This document shows positions 27,189-35,154 of a stretch of DNA of 64,000 nt, piece by piece. Origin of the DNA: Anaerolineae bacterium (lineage in GTDB: Bacteria > Chloroflexota > Anaerolineae > Aggregatilineales > UBA2796); NCBI GenBank assembly GCA_019637615.1, contig JAHBVJ010000023.1, forward strand, positions 84,769-148,768. The letters run 5' to 3'. The notes beneath the pieces were generated by a model. It worked only from the letters and a program-made list of their open reading frames with translations, made no database searches and had not been told where the DNA came from. Position 1 is the stretch's first letter, and each line of letters begins with the position of its first letter. Made by a program: the position numbers and the translations under genes.

Positions 27189-28362
27189 ACACGACGATCC
27201 GCGTCTGGCACGCTGGCGGCTGATCCTTGGCGGGGGCGAATGCGATGGGACGGGTTGCTCGTTGCAAGGCCGTTACGCGCAGATGGATACCGCTTTGGCG
27301 CAGCTTTACGGGCAAGGGGGCGGCGATCCTGAGAACAGCAAGAATCGGCGCGGCGGGACGGAAGCCTCGATGCCGAACGTCAGCCGCTGGTTAGGTGACA
27401 TTCGCAATTATTTCCCCGCCTCGGTGGTCGAGGTGATGCAGCACGACGCCATCAACCGCGTGGGCATCCGCAAGCTGCTGACCGAGCCAGAATTCTTGGA
27501 CATCGTGCAGGCGGATGTGCATCTGGTGGCGACCCTGCTCTCGCTGCGCGGCGTGATCCCCAACGAAACCAAAAACACGGCGCGGATCGTCGTCAAAAAA
27601 GTGATCGATGATCTCATGAAGCGGCTCAATAACCCGACGCGGCAAGCGATTCAGGGCGCGTTGAATCGGGCAGTTCGCAACCGCCGCCCGCGCCACAACG
27701 AGATCGATTGGAATCGCACCATCCGCGCCAACCTCAAGCATTATCAGCGCGACTATCGCACGGTCATCCCCGAAACGCTGATCGGCTATGGGCGTAAACA
27801 TCGCTCGTCGCTAAAAGACGTGATCCTGTGCATCGATCAGAGCGGATCGATGGCGACCTCGGTGGTGTATTCGAGCGTGTTCGGCGCGGTGATGGCCTCG
27901 ATGCCTGCGCTCAAGACGCACATGGTGGTGTTCGATACGGCGGTGGTTGACTTGACGGCTGATCTACATGATCCCGTCGATCTGCTGTTTGGCACGCAGC
28001 TTGGCGGTGGCACGGACATCAATCAAGCGTTGGCGTACTGTCAGCAGTTGATCCGGCGTCCGCGCGAGACGATTCTGGTGTTGATCAGCGACCTGTACGA
28101 AGGCGGCAACCGCGAGCAGATGCTCGACCGTGTGGCGGAGATCGCGGCGTCGGGCGTGCAGATGGTGTCGCTGCTGGCGCTGAACGATCAAGGCGCACCG
28201 GCATATGACCAGCATCACGCGGCGGAATATGCGGCGCGTGGTGTACCCGCTTTCGCCTGTACGCCCGATCTGTTCCCCGATTTGATGGCGACAGTGCTGA
28301 ATCGTGGCAGTGTAGCGGCGTGGGCAGCCAAGCATGAGATCAAGCTGCCGAGGGCTGGCTAA
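27172..28362 (+). CDS. VWA-domain protein (CoxE/MoxR-partner type)
   Basis: AGGAG at 27161-27165 fits ATG 27172 and gives 396 residues. The C-terminal half is a von Willebrand A domain with an intact MIDAS motif DQSGS (Asp222, Ser224, Ser226), followed by GGGTDIN and ISDLYEGG. The N-terminal half is helical and basic. VWA proteins of this kind bind a metal and a ligand protein and are remodelled by MoxR ATPases. As last gene of the five-gene operon it presumably forms the effector complex with the upstream MoxR protein. A hairpin follows the gene. Confidence 0.85.
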   Translation: MTTLSEHDDPRLARWRLILGGGECDGTGCSLQGRYAQMDTALAQLYGQGGGDPENSKNRRGGTEASMPNVSRWLGDIRNYFPASVVEVMQHDAINRVGIRKLLTEPEFLDIVQADVHLVATLLSLRGVIPNETKNTARIVVKKVIDDLMKRLNNPTRQAIQGALNRAVRNRRPRHNEIDWNRTIRANLKHYQRDYRTVIPETLIGYGRKHRSSLKDVILCIDQSGSMATSVVYSSVFGAVMASMPALKTHMVVFDTAVVDLTADLHDPVDLLFGTQLGGGTDINQALAYCQQLIRRPRETILVLISDLYEGGNREQMLDRVAEIAASGVQMVSLLALNDQGAPAYDQHHAAEYAARGVPAFACTPDLFPDLMATVLNRGSVAAWAAKHEIKLPRAG

Positions 28363-28375
28363 CCGACAGAGCGTG

Positions 28376-28409
28376 GACAAACAAAATGGGCGACACTACG
28401 TCGCCCATT
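28376..28409 (-). terminator. Hairpin terminator between convergent genes
   Basis: AATGGGCGAC and GTCGCCCATT (28385-28409) form a 10-bp perfect stem with a 5-base loop. On the minus strand it is followed by TTGTTTGT, so it should end the transcript of the small exported protein. It may also stop the VWA operon from the other side. Confidence 0.7.
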
Positions 28410-28442
28410 GAAGAGTCACTTGCCAAATTCGCGATCTGGCGC

Positions 28443-28955
28443 TTACTTGTTGACGACGATGACCAGTTTATCCCCGGCGAGGGTGGCGCTTTCCGGCGTG
28501 TAGCGCGAACCGGCTTTGGCGGCAACCTGCCGCAGGACGAACTTCGACATGATCTTGGCATCATGATCGAGATAGGGGACGATTTCAGGCACGAGGTTTT
28601 TGGCATCCGCATAGCCAAGCCCCTGTCCGATCGCGGGGAACGAGATCACCCCGGCTTCGGTCACCAGCTTGCCGTCCCGAATCAGCACACCGAAGTGTTC
28701 CCACACTTCGAGACTACCTGCGCCGGATGTAGTGAACTTGACGATAATGCCGCCATCTACGATATCGACTTCGGTCTTCTTGATGCCACGTGCCCTGACG
28801 CTTGCCACGTATTTGGCGAACTGCGCTTCGGTGATGGTGATGGTGATTTGCTTGGCGTTTGTCCGCGCTTGCGTGGAGGTGGTCGGGATGACGCTTAACA
28901 CAGTGAGCGCGATGATGCTAGCCAGCATGAGCAGAGTGAAAAAACGGTTACGCAT
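28443..28955 (-). CDS. Small exported protein of unknown function
   Basis: The 170-residue protein has a clear signal peptide (about 1-31, ending TSTQA). The mature part is beta/alpha mixed, with ITITEAQFAKYVASV near its start and a Val/Ile-rich strand DIVDGGIIVKFTTSG. No cysteines, metal motif or known domain is seen. It stands alone, with a 368-bp AT-rich gap upstream and a hairpin terminator downstream. Confidence 0.65.
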   Translation of the reverse strand: MRNRFFTLLMLASIIALTVLSVIPTTSTQARTNAKQITITITEAQFAKYVASVRARGIKKTEVDIVDGGIIVKFTTSGAGSLEVWEHFGVLIRDGKLVTEAGVISFPAIGQGLGYADAKNLVPEIVPYLDHDAKIMSKFVLRQVAAKAGSRYTPESATLAGDKLVIVVNK

Positions 28956-29323
28956 GTGATTTGCCCCCTTGCGTATAAAAATAAAAACGTCCTCTTATAA
29001 TAAATGACTAAATTTTCCTATTTTCCCGCCATTATTAGGAGGTTACTTTACTCTAAACAGCATTATACTGAGCCGATAATACGATGTTATAACAGTATTT
29101 ACGCGTCATATCATCATTCTTTGTGATGACACGCCCTCGTCAGAACGGTCGAGCAGTGAACTTTGCCCTCAAATTGCCGCCGATCAAAATCAGTGATGTC
29201 ATACGCGAATAAACAAGATAAACAAGAGAGAAATTTCACAAAATTTTCGTGTAACGAGGATTTACGCGAGGATAAGTTGCCTATACTCTATATGAACGTA
29301 TCGGATGCTATTGAAGGCTCACC
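28956..29323. other. AT-rich divergent intergenic region
   Basis: This 368-bp gap separates two divergent genes. It is much more AT-rich than its surroundings and has no supported gene. A TATACT at 29282-29287 lies 36 bp before the downstream start and may be its -10 box; its -35 box is poor. I see nothing else. Confidence 0.4.
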
Positions 29324-29866
29324 ATGACCCGTTTCCCGATTCTAGAATACACACAGCTCACCGATGATAAGGCCAGAGCGATTTACGATCAGATCAAGGC
29401 TGAATTAGGCTTCGGCATTGTGCCGAACCTGTTCAAATCGATGGGCAGCAATCCTGCGTTTCTAGAGACGAGCTGGCATAAATTCCGCGATACCGTCCTG
29501 AAGGGCGAACTCCCGCGTACGCTGAAAGAAATGATCGGCGTGGCGATCTCACAGGCCAACAAGAGTGACTATGCGCTCAAAGTACACTTGCATGGCCTCT
29601 CGGCGCTCGGCATGAGCGAGGAAGTGCTGCGGACGTTGATCTCGGATTTCGAGGCGTGCCCGTTGCCCGTGCGCGAAAAAGCCGCCATCCGCTTTGGCTT
29701 GCTGGCAGGGACACAGCCACACAACCTGACCGACGCCCATTTTGAGGAACTGCGTAAGCAAGGCTTGGACGACGCGGAAATTTTCGAGATCATCGCCACC
29801 GCTAACCTGTTCACAGGTGTGAATCAATATACCGACTCGATAGCACTGGAAATTGACGCGCTCTGA
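29324..29866 (+). CDS. Carboxymuconolactone decarboxylase/AhpD-like protein lacking the CxxC motif
   Basis: The 180-residue protein has the all-helical AhpD/CMD fold: PNLFKSMGSNPAFLETSWHKFRD split by loops, then LKEMIGVAISQANKSDYALKVH. In peroxidase-active relatives this last motif reads N-x-C-x-x-C-x-x-x-H. Here the two Cys positions are Ser and Ala (S-D-Y-A) while the His is kept, so a thiol peroxidase function is unlikely. The C-terminal half (IFEIIATANLFTGVNQYTDSIALE) is typical of the family. GAAGG lies 7 nt before the ATG. The stop codon overlaps the start of a histidine kinase gene, so the two are translationally coupled. Confidence 0.75.
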   Translation: MTRFPILEYTQLTDDKARAIYDQIKAELGFGIVPNLFKSMGSNPAFLETSWHKFRDTVLKGELPRTLKEMIGVAISQANKSDYALKVHLHGLSALGMSEEVLRTLISDFEACPLPVREKAAIRFGLLAGTQPHNLTDAHFEELRKQGLDDAEIFEIIATANLFTGVNQYTDSIALEIDAL

Positions 29867-31224
29867 TGTCCGCGATACCACCGAAAACCGCCCTTGAAAG
29901 CCTTGATCGTGATGAACTGCTGGTGACTGTCCGCCGGCTGCTGGTAGAGGCCGATTCGCTTTCGAGTCGGATTTCAGCGGTGAACGAGATCGGGATCGCG
30001 ATGAACCGCACGCTGGATTTGACCACGATCCAGCATGTAATCGCCAAACAAGCCAAATGGCTGCTCGACTTCACGCATATGAACGTGTGCCTCAAAGATA
30101 AAACGGGCTGGCGTGTGATCACCCTGTTCGGGCCGAGCGAACCGCAGCCCGCCGATTTGATGCAGTGTGAGAATATCGCGCCCGTGCTCGTGAACGGGCA
30201 GCCGCGCCTGATCAGTGATGGATCGCCGTCACCGTTTCTCACCAATTACCGATCACAACTGCTGATCACGCTGTCGGCGGATAACGCGGTATTGGGCGCG
30301 ATCAACTTCGCCGCCGTCGAGCCAAATTCCTATTCTCAAGACGATATGCGCATCGCCTACATGCTGTCACTGCAACTTTCCTCCGCGATTCGCAACGCCA
30401 ATATCTTCGCGGAACTGCAACAGACGCAAGAAACGCTCAAGACGCTGGTGGAAGAATTGGACGCTTACGGTCACACCATCGCGCATGACTTGAAGACACC
30501 GTTGAGCAATGTGCTGCTGTGGAGCGAACTATTCAAGAAGATGTACGGAACGCGCATCCCGCCCGAATCGGTGCGTTACATCGACACCATCCATGATAGC
30601 GGTCGGTTGATGAACCGCATGATCGATCAGTTACTATCGCTTGCCAAGCTGCGCCATACGCCGCAGAATCGGGTGCCCGTGGACGCTGGATGCGCGGTCG
30701 ATGCTGCTGTGCTGCGCTTCAGCCACCAATTGGACGCACGCCAGATCGCGATGCAGGTCGCCCCGAATATGCCAGCCGCTTTGGGCTATGAGCAGTGGAT
30801 TGAGGAAATCTTCGCCAACTTGATCAGCAACGCGATTAAGTATATGGGCGAAGATAACGCCAACCCACGTATCGAGGTGACGGGGACGACGCAAGGGGAT
30901 CAGGTACGCTACGAGGTGCGCGATACAGGTGTCGGCATCAAGCCCGAAGATCAACAGCGGATGTTCGAAAAATTCACACGCTTGCATAATGCCAAGGCCG
31001 AAGGCTTGGGTTTGGGGCTGTCTATCGTCTTCCGCATGGTCAAGAAGATGGAAGGCAGTATCGGAGTTGAGAGCAGCGTGGGCGAAGGCAGCACCTTCTG
31101 GTTCACGCTGCCCGCCGTCATGCAACCGCCGCAAACCGAAAGTAAAACAGAACCACCATTGTCATCGGCATCCGTGAAGCCAGACACAATCACGAAGGCC
31201 GAAGCTCCTCCGCCAGCCCGTTAG
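29866..31224 (+). CDS. Cytoplasmic GAF-domain sensor histidine kinase
   Basis: The 452-residue protein has an N-terminal helix, a GAF domain at about 35-180, and a HisKA domain with the phospho-acceptor His in TIAHDLKTPLSNV. The HATPase domain shows NLISNAIKY, DTGVGIKPED and GLGLGLSI. No membrane segment is seen, so it senses a cytoplasmic or redox signal. A Pro/Ser-rich tail ends the protein. Its ATG overlaps the stop of the CMD-like gene by one base, which suggests that the CMD-like protein feeds the signal. No response regulator is adjacent. Its last bases overlap those of the convergent permease gene. Confidence 0.85.
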   Translation: MSAIPPKTALESLDRDELLVTVRRLLVEADSLSSRISAVNEIGIAMNRTLDLTTIQHVIAKQAKWLLDFTHMNVCLKDKTGWRVITLFGPSEPQPADLMQCENIAPVLVNGQPRLISDGSPSPFLTNYRSQLLITLSADNAVLGAINFAAVEPNSYSQDDMRIAYMLSLQLSSAIRNANIFAELQQTQETLKTLVEELDAYGHTIAHDLKTPLSNVLLWSELFKKMYGTRIPPESVRYIDTIHDSGRLMNRMIDQLLSLAKLRHTPQNRVPVDAGCAVDAAVLRFSHQLDARQIAMQVAPNMPAALGYEQWIEEIFANLISNAIKYMGEDNANPRIEVTGTTQGDQVRYEVRDTGVGIKPEDQQRMFEKFTRLHNAKAEGLGLGLSIVFRMVKKMEGSIGVESSVGEGSTFWFTLPAVMQPPQTESKTEPPLSSASVKPDTITKAEAPPPAR

Positions 31225-32183
31225 CTGCGATTCAAGCGCGGATCGAGCGCATCCCGCAGACCATCACCGAGCAGATTGAAGCCGAGCACCGTCAACATGA
31301 TCGCGAAGCCGGGGAAGAATACGAGATGCGGCGCGGTGAAGACGTAATTGCGCCCCTCGCTCAACATCTGCCCCCATTCCGGCGTGGGCGGTTGTGCCCC
31401 TAGCCCCAAAAACGACAGCGCGGCTGCTTCCAATACCGCCGTGCCGATGCCCAAGGTGCCTTGCACAATGATTGGGGCGAGGGTGTTTGGCAAAATCTGG
31501 AAGAAGATGATGCGCAGCGCTGGCGTCCCCAACGAGCGCGCCGCCGTCACATATTCCATCTCCTTGACCGCCAGCACACTCGCGCGAATCAGGCGGGCAT
31601 AGACGGGAATCGAGACGATGGCGATCGCGAACAACGCGTTTTGCAAGCCGGGGCCTCGGATCGTGACGATGGTGATCGCCAGCAGCAGCGACGGAAAGGC
31701 CAGCAGCACATCCATGAAACGCATCACGATGTTATCCGTCCAGCCGCCCGCATAGCCTGAGATTAAGCCAATGATGCTGCCCACGAGGATGGCGAAGATC
31801 ACGCTGGTGATGCCAACCAGCAGCGAAACCCGCGACCCGAACACCACGCGGCTGAATAGATCGCGTGCGTTCAAATCTAAGCCCATGACGTGCTGCGCGC
31901 CAGTGCAGCCGTATATCGTCAGGCAGGGCGGTTTGCCGGGGAGCTTACCCGTTTCTCCCGGCTGCCCGATCATCGATTGGATCGGATCGTGCGTGGCGAT
32001 CTGTCCGGCGAAGATGGCGACGAACACCAAAAAGCCGATGATGATCAGGCCGACGACTGCCGAGCGATTACGCAGCACATTGCGCAGTGTTTCTACGACG
32101 ATGTGCTCCGAGGCCACTTTTTGCGGCTGCTGTGCATGTCCTAGCGTCAGGACGTTGGGATGTGGTTTCGCTTGGTCTGTCAT
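31221..32183 (-). CDS. ABC transporter permease, DppC/OppC type
   Basis: The 320-residue protein has six membrane segments, with a first helix at about 40-60 and a long extracytoplasmic loop. The BPD_transp_1 domain shows an EAA loop (EYVTAARSLGTPALRIIFFQILPN, broken here at the loop) that contacts the ATPase, and a C-terminal FNLLGDGLRDALDPRL typical of DppC. It would import di- or oligopeptides, or nickel. It is the last gene of a three-gene minus-strand unit. No ATPase genes are adjacent, so dppD/dppF-like partners must be elsewhere. Confidence 0.9.
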   Translation of the reverse strand: MTDQAKPHPNVLTLGHAQQPQKVASEHIVVETLRNVLRNRSAVVGLIIIGFLVFVAIFAGQIATHDPIQSMIGQPGETGKLPGKPPCLTIYGCTGAQHVMGLDLNARDLFSRVVFGSRVSLLVGITSVIFAILVGSIIGLISGYAGGWTDNIVMRFMDVLLAFPSLLLAITIVTIRGPGLQNALFAIAIVSIPVYARLIRASVLAVKEMEYVTAARSLGTPALRIIFFQILPNTLAPIIVQGTLGIGTAVLEAAALSFLGLGAQPPTPEWGQMLSEGRNYVFTAPHLVFFPGFAIMLTVLGFNLLGDGLRDALDPRLNRS

Positions 32184-32195
32184 GCGGGCACCTGC

Positions 32196-33272
32196 TTAAC
32201 TAAGACGAATACGCGGGTCGAGATAGCCATAGAGAATATCGACCGCCAAATTGATGATGAGAAAGGCCACCGCAGTCGTCAGCGTGACACCTTGCACCAA
32301 GGAATAATCGCGGGCGGTGATGCCTTCAAACAGCGTCTTGCCAATCCCCGCGAAGCCGAAAATAGTTTCCGTGAGCACCGCGCCCGCAATCAGCGCCCCG
32401 AAGTTCAAGCCGATGATGGTCACGACGGGCAGCAGCGCGTTGCTGACGGCGTGATACAACACGACACGGCGTTCGGTCAGCCCTTTGGAACGCGCCGTGC
32501 GGACGTAATCTTGACCGAGAATTTCGAGCACGCTGGCACGCGTGATGCGGGCGATGATCGACAGCGGAATGGTGCCGACGGCAATCGCGGGCAGAATGAT
32601 GTGCCGGAGCGCGTCGATGAACTGTGTGCCGTTGAACGTGAACAGCGCGTTGATGAAATTAAAGCGCGAAAGGAAGATCAAGACCGATCCGGCAGTCTCC
32701 TCGCTGGTGGCGATACCCCACGCGGTATAAAACGGCGTGTAATTCGCGCCCGCTGTCAAGCGTCCGGACGGCGGCAAGGCAAACGGCGTATCTTTGAGGA
32801 TCACGCCGAAAATAAAGGCCAACATCAAGCCCAACCAGAAGACGGGCATCGAGACGCCGATGTTCGCGCCGATCATGGTGCCGACATCAATGGCGGAATT
32901 GTGACGGTAAGCGGAGAGGACGCCCAACGGGACGCCCACGATCACGGCAAGGAACAGCGCGGTGATGGCTAACTCAATCGTGATCGGCATCCGTTCCGCT
33001 AACAAACTGGTGACGGGACGCCCGAAGCGCAGCGAATCACCGAGATCGCCCCGAAAAAAGCGCTCTATATATAGCAAGAACTGCGTCGCGATCGGCTGAT
33101 CGTAGCCATAGCGACTGATGAAGTCGTTGCAGGTTGCTTCCGTCGCTTTTTCACCGAGGATGGCGCGGCAGGGATCGCCGGGGATGGAGCGCCCCAACGC
33201 GAACGTCACTAACAGGATGCCCAGTAAGACGGGGATGGCTAAGGCTAATCTTCTCAGGAGAAAGCGGGTCAT
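32196..33272 (-). CDS. ABC transporter permease, DppB/OppB type
   Basis: The 358-residue protein has six membrane segments and the DppB-type start FLLRRLALAIPVLLGILLV. The EAA loop (DYVRTARSKGLTERRVVLYH, slightly split) and the C-terminal DILYGYLDPRIR are standard. A long periplasmic loop between helices is present at about 160-220, larger than in enteric DppB. It pairs with the DppC-like permease 12 bp downstream. The binding protein gene is 109 bp upstream, separated by a stem-loop. Confidence 0.9.
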   Translation of the reverse strand: MTRFLLRRLALAIPVLLGILLVTFALGRSIPGDPCRAILGEKATEATCNDFISRYGYDQPIATQFLLYIERFFRGDLGDSLRFGRPVTSLLAERMPITIELAITALFLAVIVGVPLGVLSAYRHNSAIDVGTMIGANIGVSMPVFWLGLMLAFIFGVILKDTPFALPPSGRLTAGANYTPFYTAWGIATSEETAGSVLIFLSRFNFINALFTFNGTQFIDALRHIILPAIAVGTIPLSIIARITRASVLEILGQDYVRTARSKGLTERRVVLYHAVSNALLPVVTIIGLNFGALIAGAVLTETIFGFAGIGKTLFEGITARDYSLVQGVTLTTAVAFLIINLAVDILYGYLDPRIRLS

Positions 33273-33316
33273 GCGATTTTATACCACGCGGCTATCGTCT
33301 ACAGAGTGTGATGTAA

Positions 33317-33347
33317 CAAGAGGGCGAGTTGGTGACCCGCCCTCTTG
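33317..33347 (-). terminator. Intercistronic stem-loop between binding protein and permease genes
   Basis: CAAGAGGGCG and CGCCCTCTTG form a perfect 10-bp stem with an 11-base loop, without a good T-run on the minus strand. In binding-protein ABC operons such stems protect the upstream message or partly attenuate, raising the binding protein above the permeases. That role is inferred. Confidence 0.55.
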
Positions 33348-33381
33348 CGATTAGTTTAACTCTTGATTGCGTACGATCAAA

Positions 33382-35013
33382 TTACGACTTGGGTGGCGCG
33401 TTCAGGAAACCACCGAACAGCGCGCTGAAGTAGTCGAACGTGCCGGTGCGGCCCTTGTGCAGGGGGCTGGCGGCGTCCCACTGAGCGACCCACGAGGTCA
33501 CTACGTCTTCAGCGTCGAGCGTGGAGCCATCGGAGAACTTGGCGTCGCGCAGCTTGAACGTCCACTCGGTCAGGTCGGCGTTGGCAGACCATTCCGACGC
33601 TAGACCGGGCACGACTTCACCACTGCCGAGCTTGTAACCGAGCAGCGATTCGTTGACCTGTTCGCAAGCACGCAGCGTCTCGCCGTCGGTCTCGTCCGCG
33701 CAGTACAGGCTGATGGGTTCAGCGTTCTGCATCCAAATGATGTTGTCATCAGCGGGGTCTTCCATCACGCGGAACTGCTCACCAGCGGGTGAACCAGCAT
33801 ACGCACCCTTGATGGTGGCCTTGAAGGCATCCGCGCTGCCGCCGTTGGCAATTGGCACCATTGGCACGAAGTCAGCGATCTCATCGTTGGCTTGCTTGTA
33901 CAGCTTCAAACGGGCATCCGCATCCGAGAGTTGAGCGGCTTGCTTGAGCAGTTCGGTCAACTTCGGGTCTTTGGCACCGAAGGAGTCGTTCGCGCCTTCG
34001 CCAAAGTGATAGTCGAGGAAGTTGGTCGCGTCTGGATAGTCAGCGCCCCAACCGAGCATGAACATCGGATATTCGCCCTTGGAAGCGCCGTCAAGGAAGG
34101 CACCCGACTCGACTACGTTGATTTCGAGTTCAATGCCGATTTCCTTCAATTGGGCTTGAAGGTCTTGCGCCACCACACCGGGCTGCGGCAGGTAGCCACG
34201 CACGACATCGCGGTAGCTGATGGTGGTCTTGATCGGCAGTTCGACGCCGGACTCTGCCAACAGTTTCTTCGCCATCTCAACGTCATACGGGATCACCTTG
34301 GCGTCCGGCGTGTAGCCGAAGATCGAGGCGGGCATGAACTGGTTGGCGACGGTGGACGCGGGCGGATAGAAGTTATCCACGATGCGCTGCTTGTCGATGC
34401 CGTAGGCAATCGCTTGACGCACCTTGACGTTGTCAAATGGTGGCTTGGTGTTGTTGAGGCCGAGATAGAAGACGTTGGTGGCTTCACGCGGGTACAGCTT
34501 GAAGTCAGAATTGCCTTCGATCACGGTGAAATCGCCGGGGGCGGGGTTGTCGATGCCATCGACCGTGCCCGCTTGCAGTTCGTTCCAACGCGCGGCGGCT
34601 TCCGAGTTCCACTTGAAAATGACCTGTGGTTCTAGTGGTGCGTCGCCCCAGTAGTTGGGATTGGCTTTCAAGACGAGTTCGTTACCGCGATCCCATTTTT
34701 CCAGCATGTAAGGGCCGGTGCCGATGGGGTTGCTCAACAATTCATCACCGCCGCCACCTGTTGCGTTCAGTTGGTCAGCCGAGTGAATGCCAAAGGCCGA
34801 GAACGCCGCCTTGGCAGGGAAGGCCGGATCAGCGTAGCAGAAGGTGAACTTCACCGTGCTGGCATCGACTGCCTCGATGGACTTGATCTCTCCACCGTAG
34901 CTGCAATCATCTGCATAGTGGCCCATCAGGGGCTTGGCTTGAACCGGGAAGGCGAAGCTGGCAATGACTGTTGCCGCCATCAATGCGGCTAAACCACGTA
35001 CTCCGTTCCTCAT
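33382..35013 (-). CDS. Family-5 ABC solute-binding protein with apparently circularly permuted domain order
   Basis: AGGAG sits 6 nt before the ATG. The 543-residue protein has a signal peptide (about 1-26). After it, motifs that lie in the middle of normal SBP_bac_5 proteins come first: NPIGTGPY (95-102), ANPNYWG (117-123) and RQAIAYGID (199-207), followed by the usual second-lobe features. The segment that normally lies near the N-terminus, VVPGLASEW (467-475) and FKLRDAKFSDGSTLDAEDV, comes last at about 414-543. All parts of the fold appear present once but rotated. Function as a peptide- or similar-binding lipoprotein-free exported receptor is inferred. It is the first gene of the dppA-dppB-dppC-like unit. 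Confidence 0.8.
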   Translation of the reverse strand: MRNGVRGLAALMAATVIASFAFPVQAKPLMGHYADDCSYGGEIKSIEAVDASTVKFTFCYADPAFPAKAAFSAFGIHSADQLNATGGGGDELLSNPIGTGPYMLEKWDRGNELVLKANPNYWGDAPLEPQVIFKWNSEAAARWNELQAGTVDGIDNPAPGDFTVIEGNSDFKLYPREATNVFYLGLNNTKPPFDNVKVRQAIAYGIDKQRIVDNFYPPASTVANQFMPASIFGYTPDAKVIPYDVEMAKKLLAESGVELPIKTTISYRDVVRGYLPQPGVVAQDLQAQLKEIGIELEINVVESGAFLDGASKGEYPMFMLGWGADYPDATNFLDYHFGEGANDSFGAKDPKLTELLKQAAQLSDADARLKLYKQANDEIADFVPMVPIANGGSADAFKATIKGAYAGSPAGEQFRVMEDPADDNIIWMQNAEPISLYCADETDGETLRACEQVNESLLGYKLGSGEVVPGLASEWSANADLTEWTFKLRDAKFSDGSTLDAEDVVTSWVAQWDAASPLHKGRTGTFDYFSALFGGFLNAPPKS

Positions 35014-35154
35014 CTTTTACTCCTATAAAAATAAAGCGACCAGTGACGGATGCGTCATTCGCAGAGCATCATATTACTGTACCATGCGGCGAGTTGCCAC
35101 AAGTTGTATCGGAATTCTGCACGAAACATGTCAAAAGACGTAGGGGCACATAAC

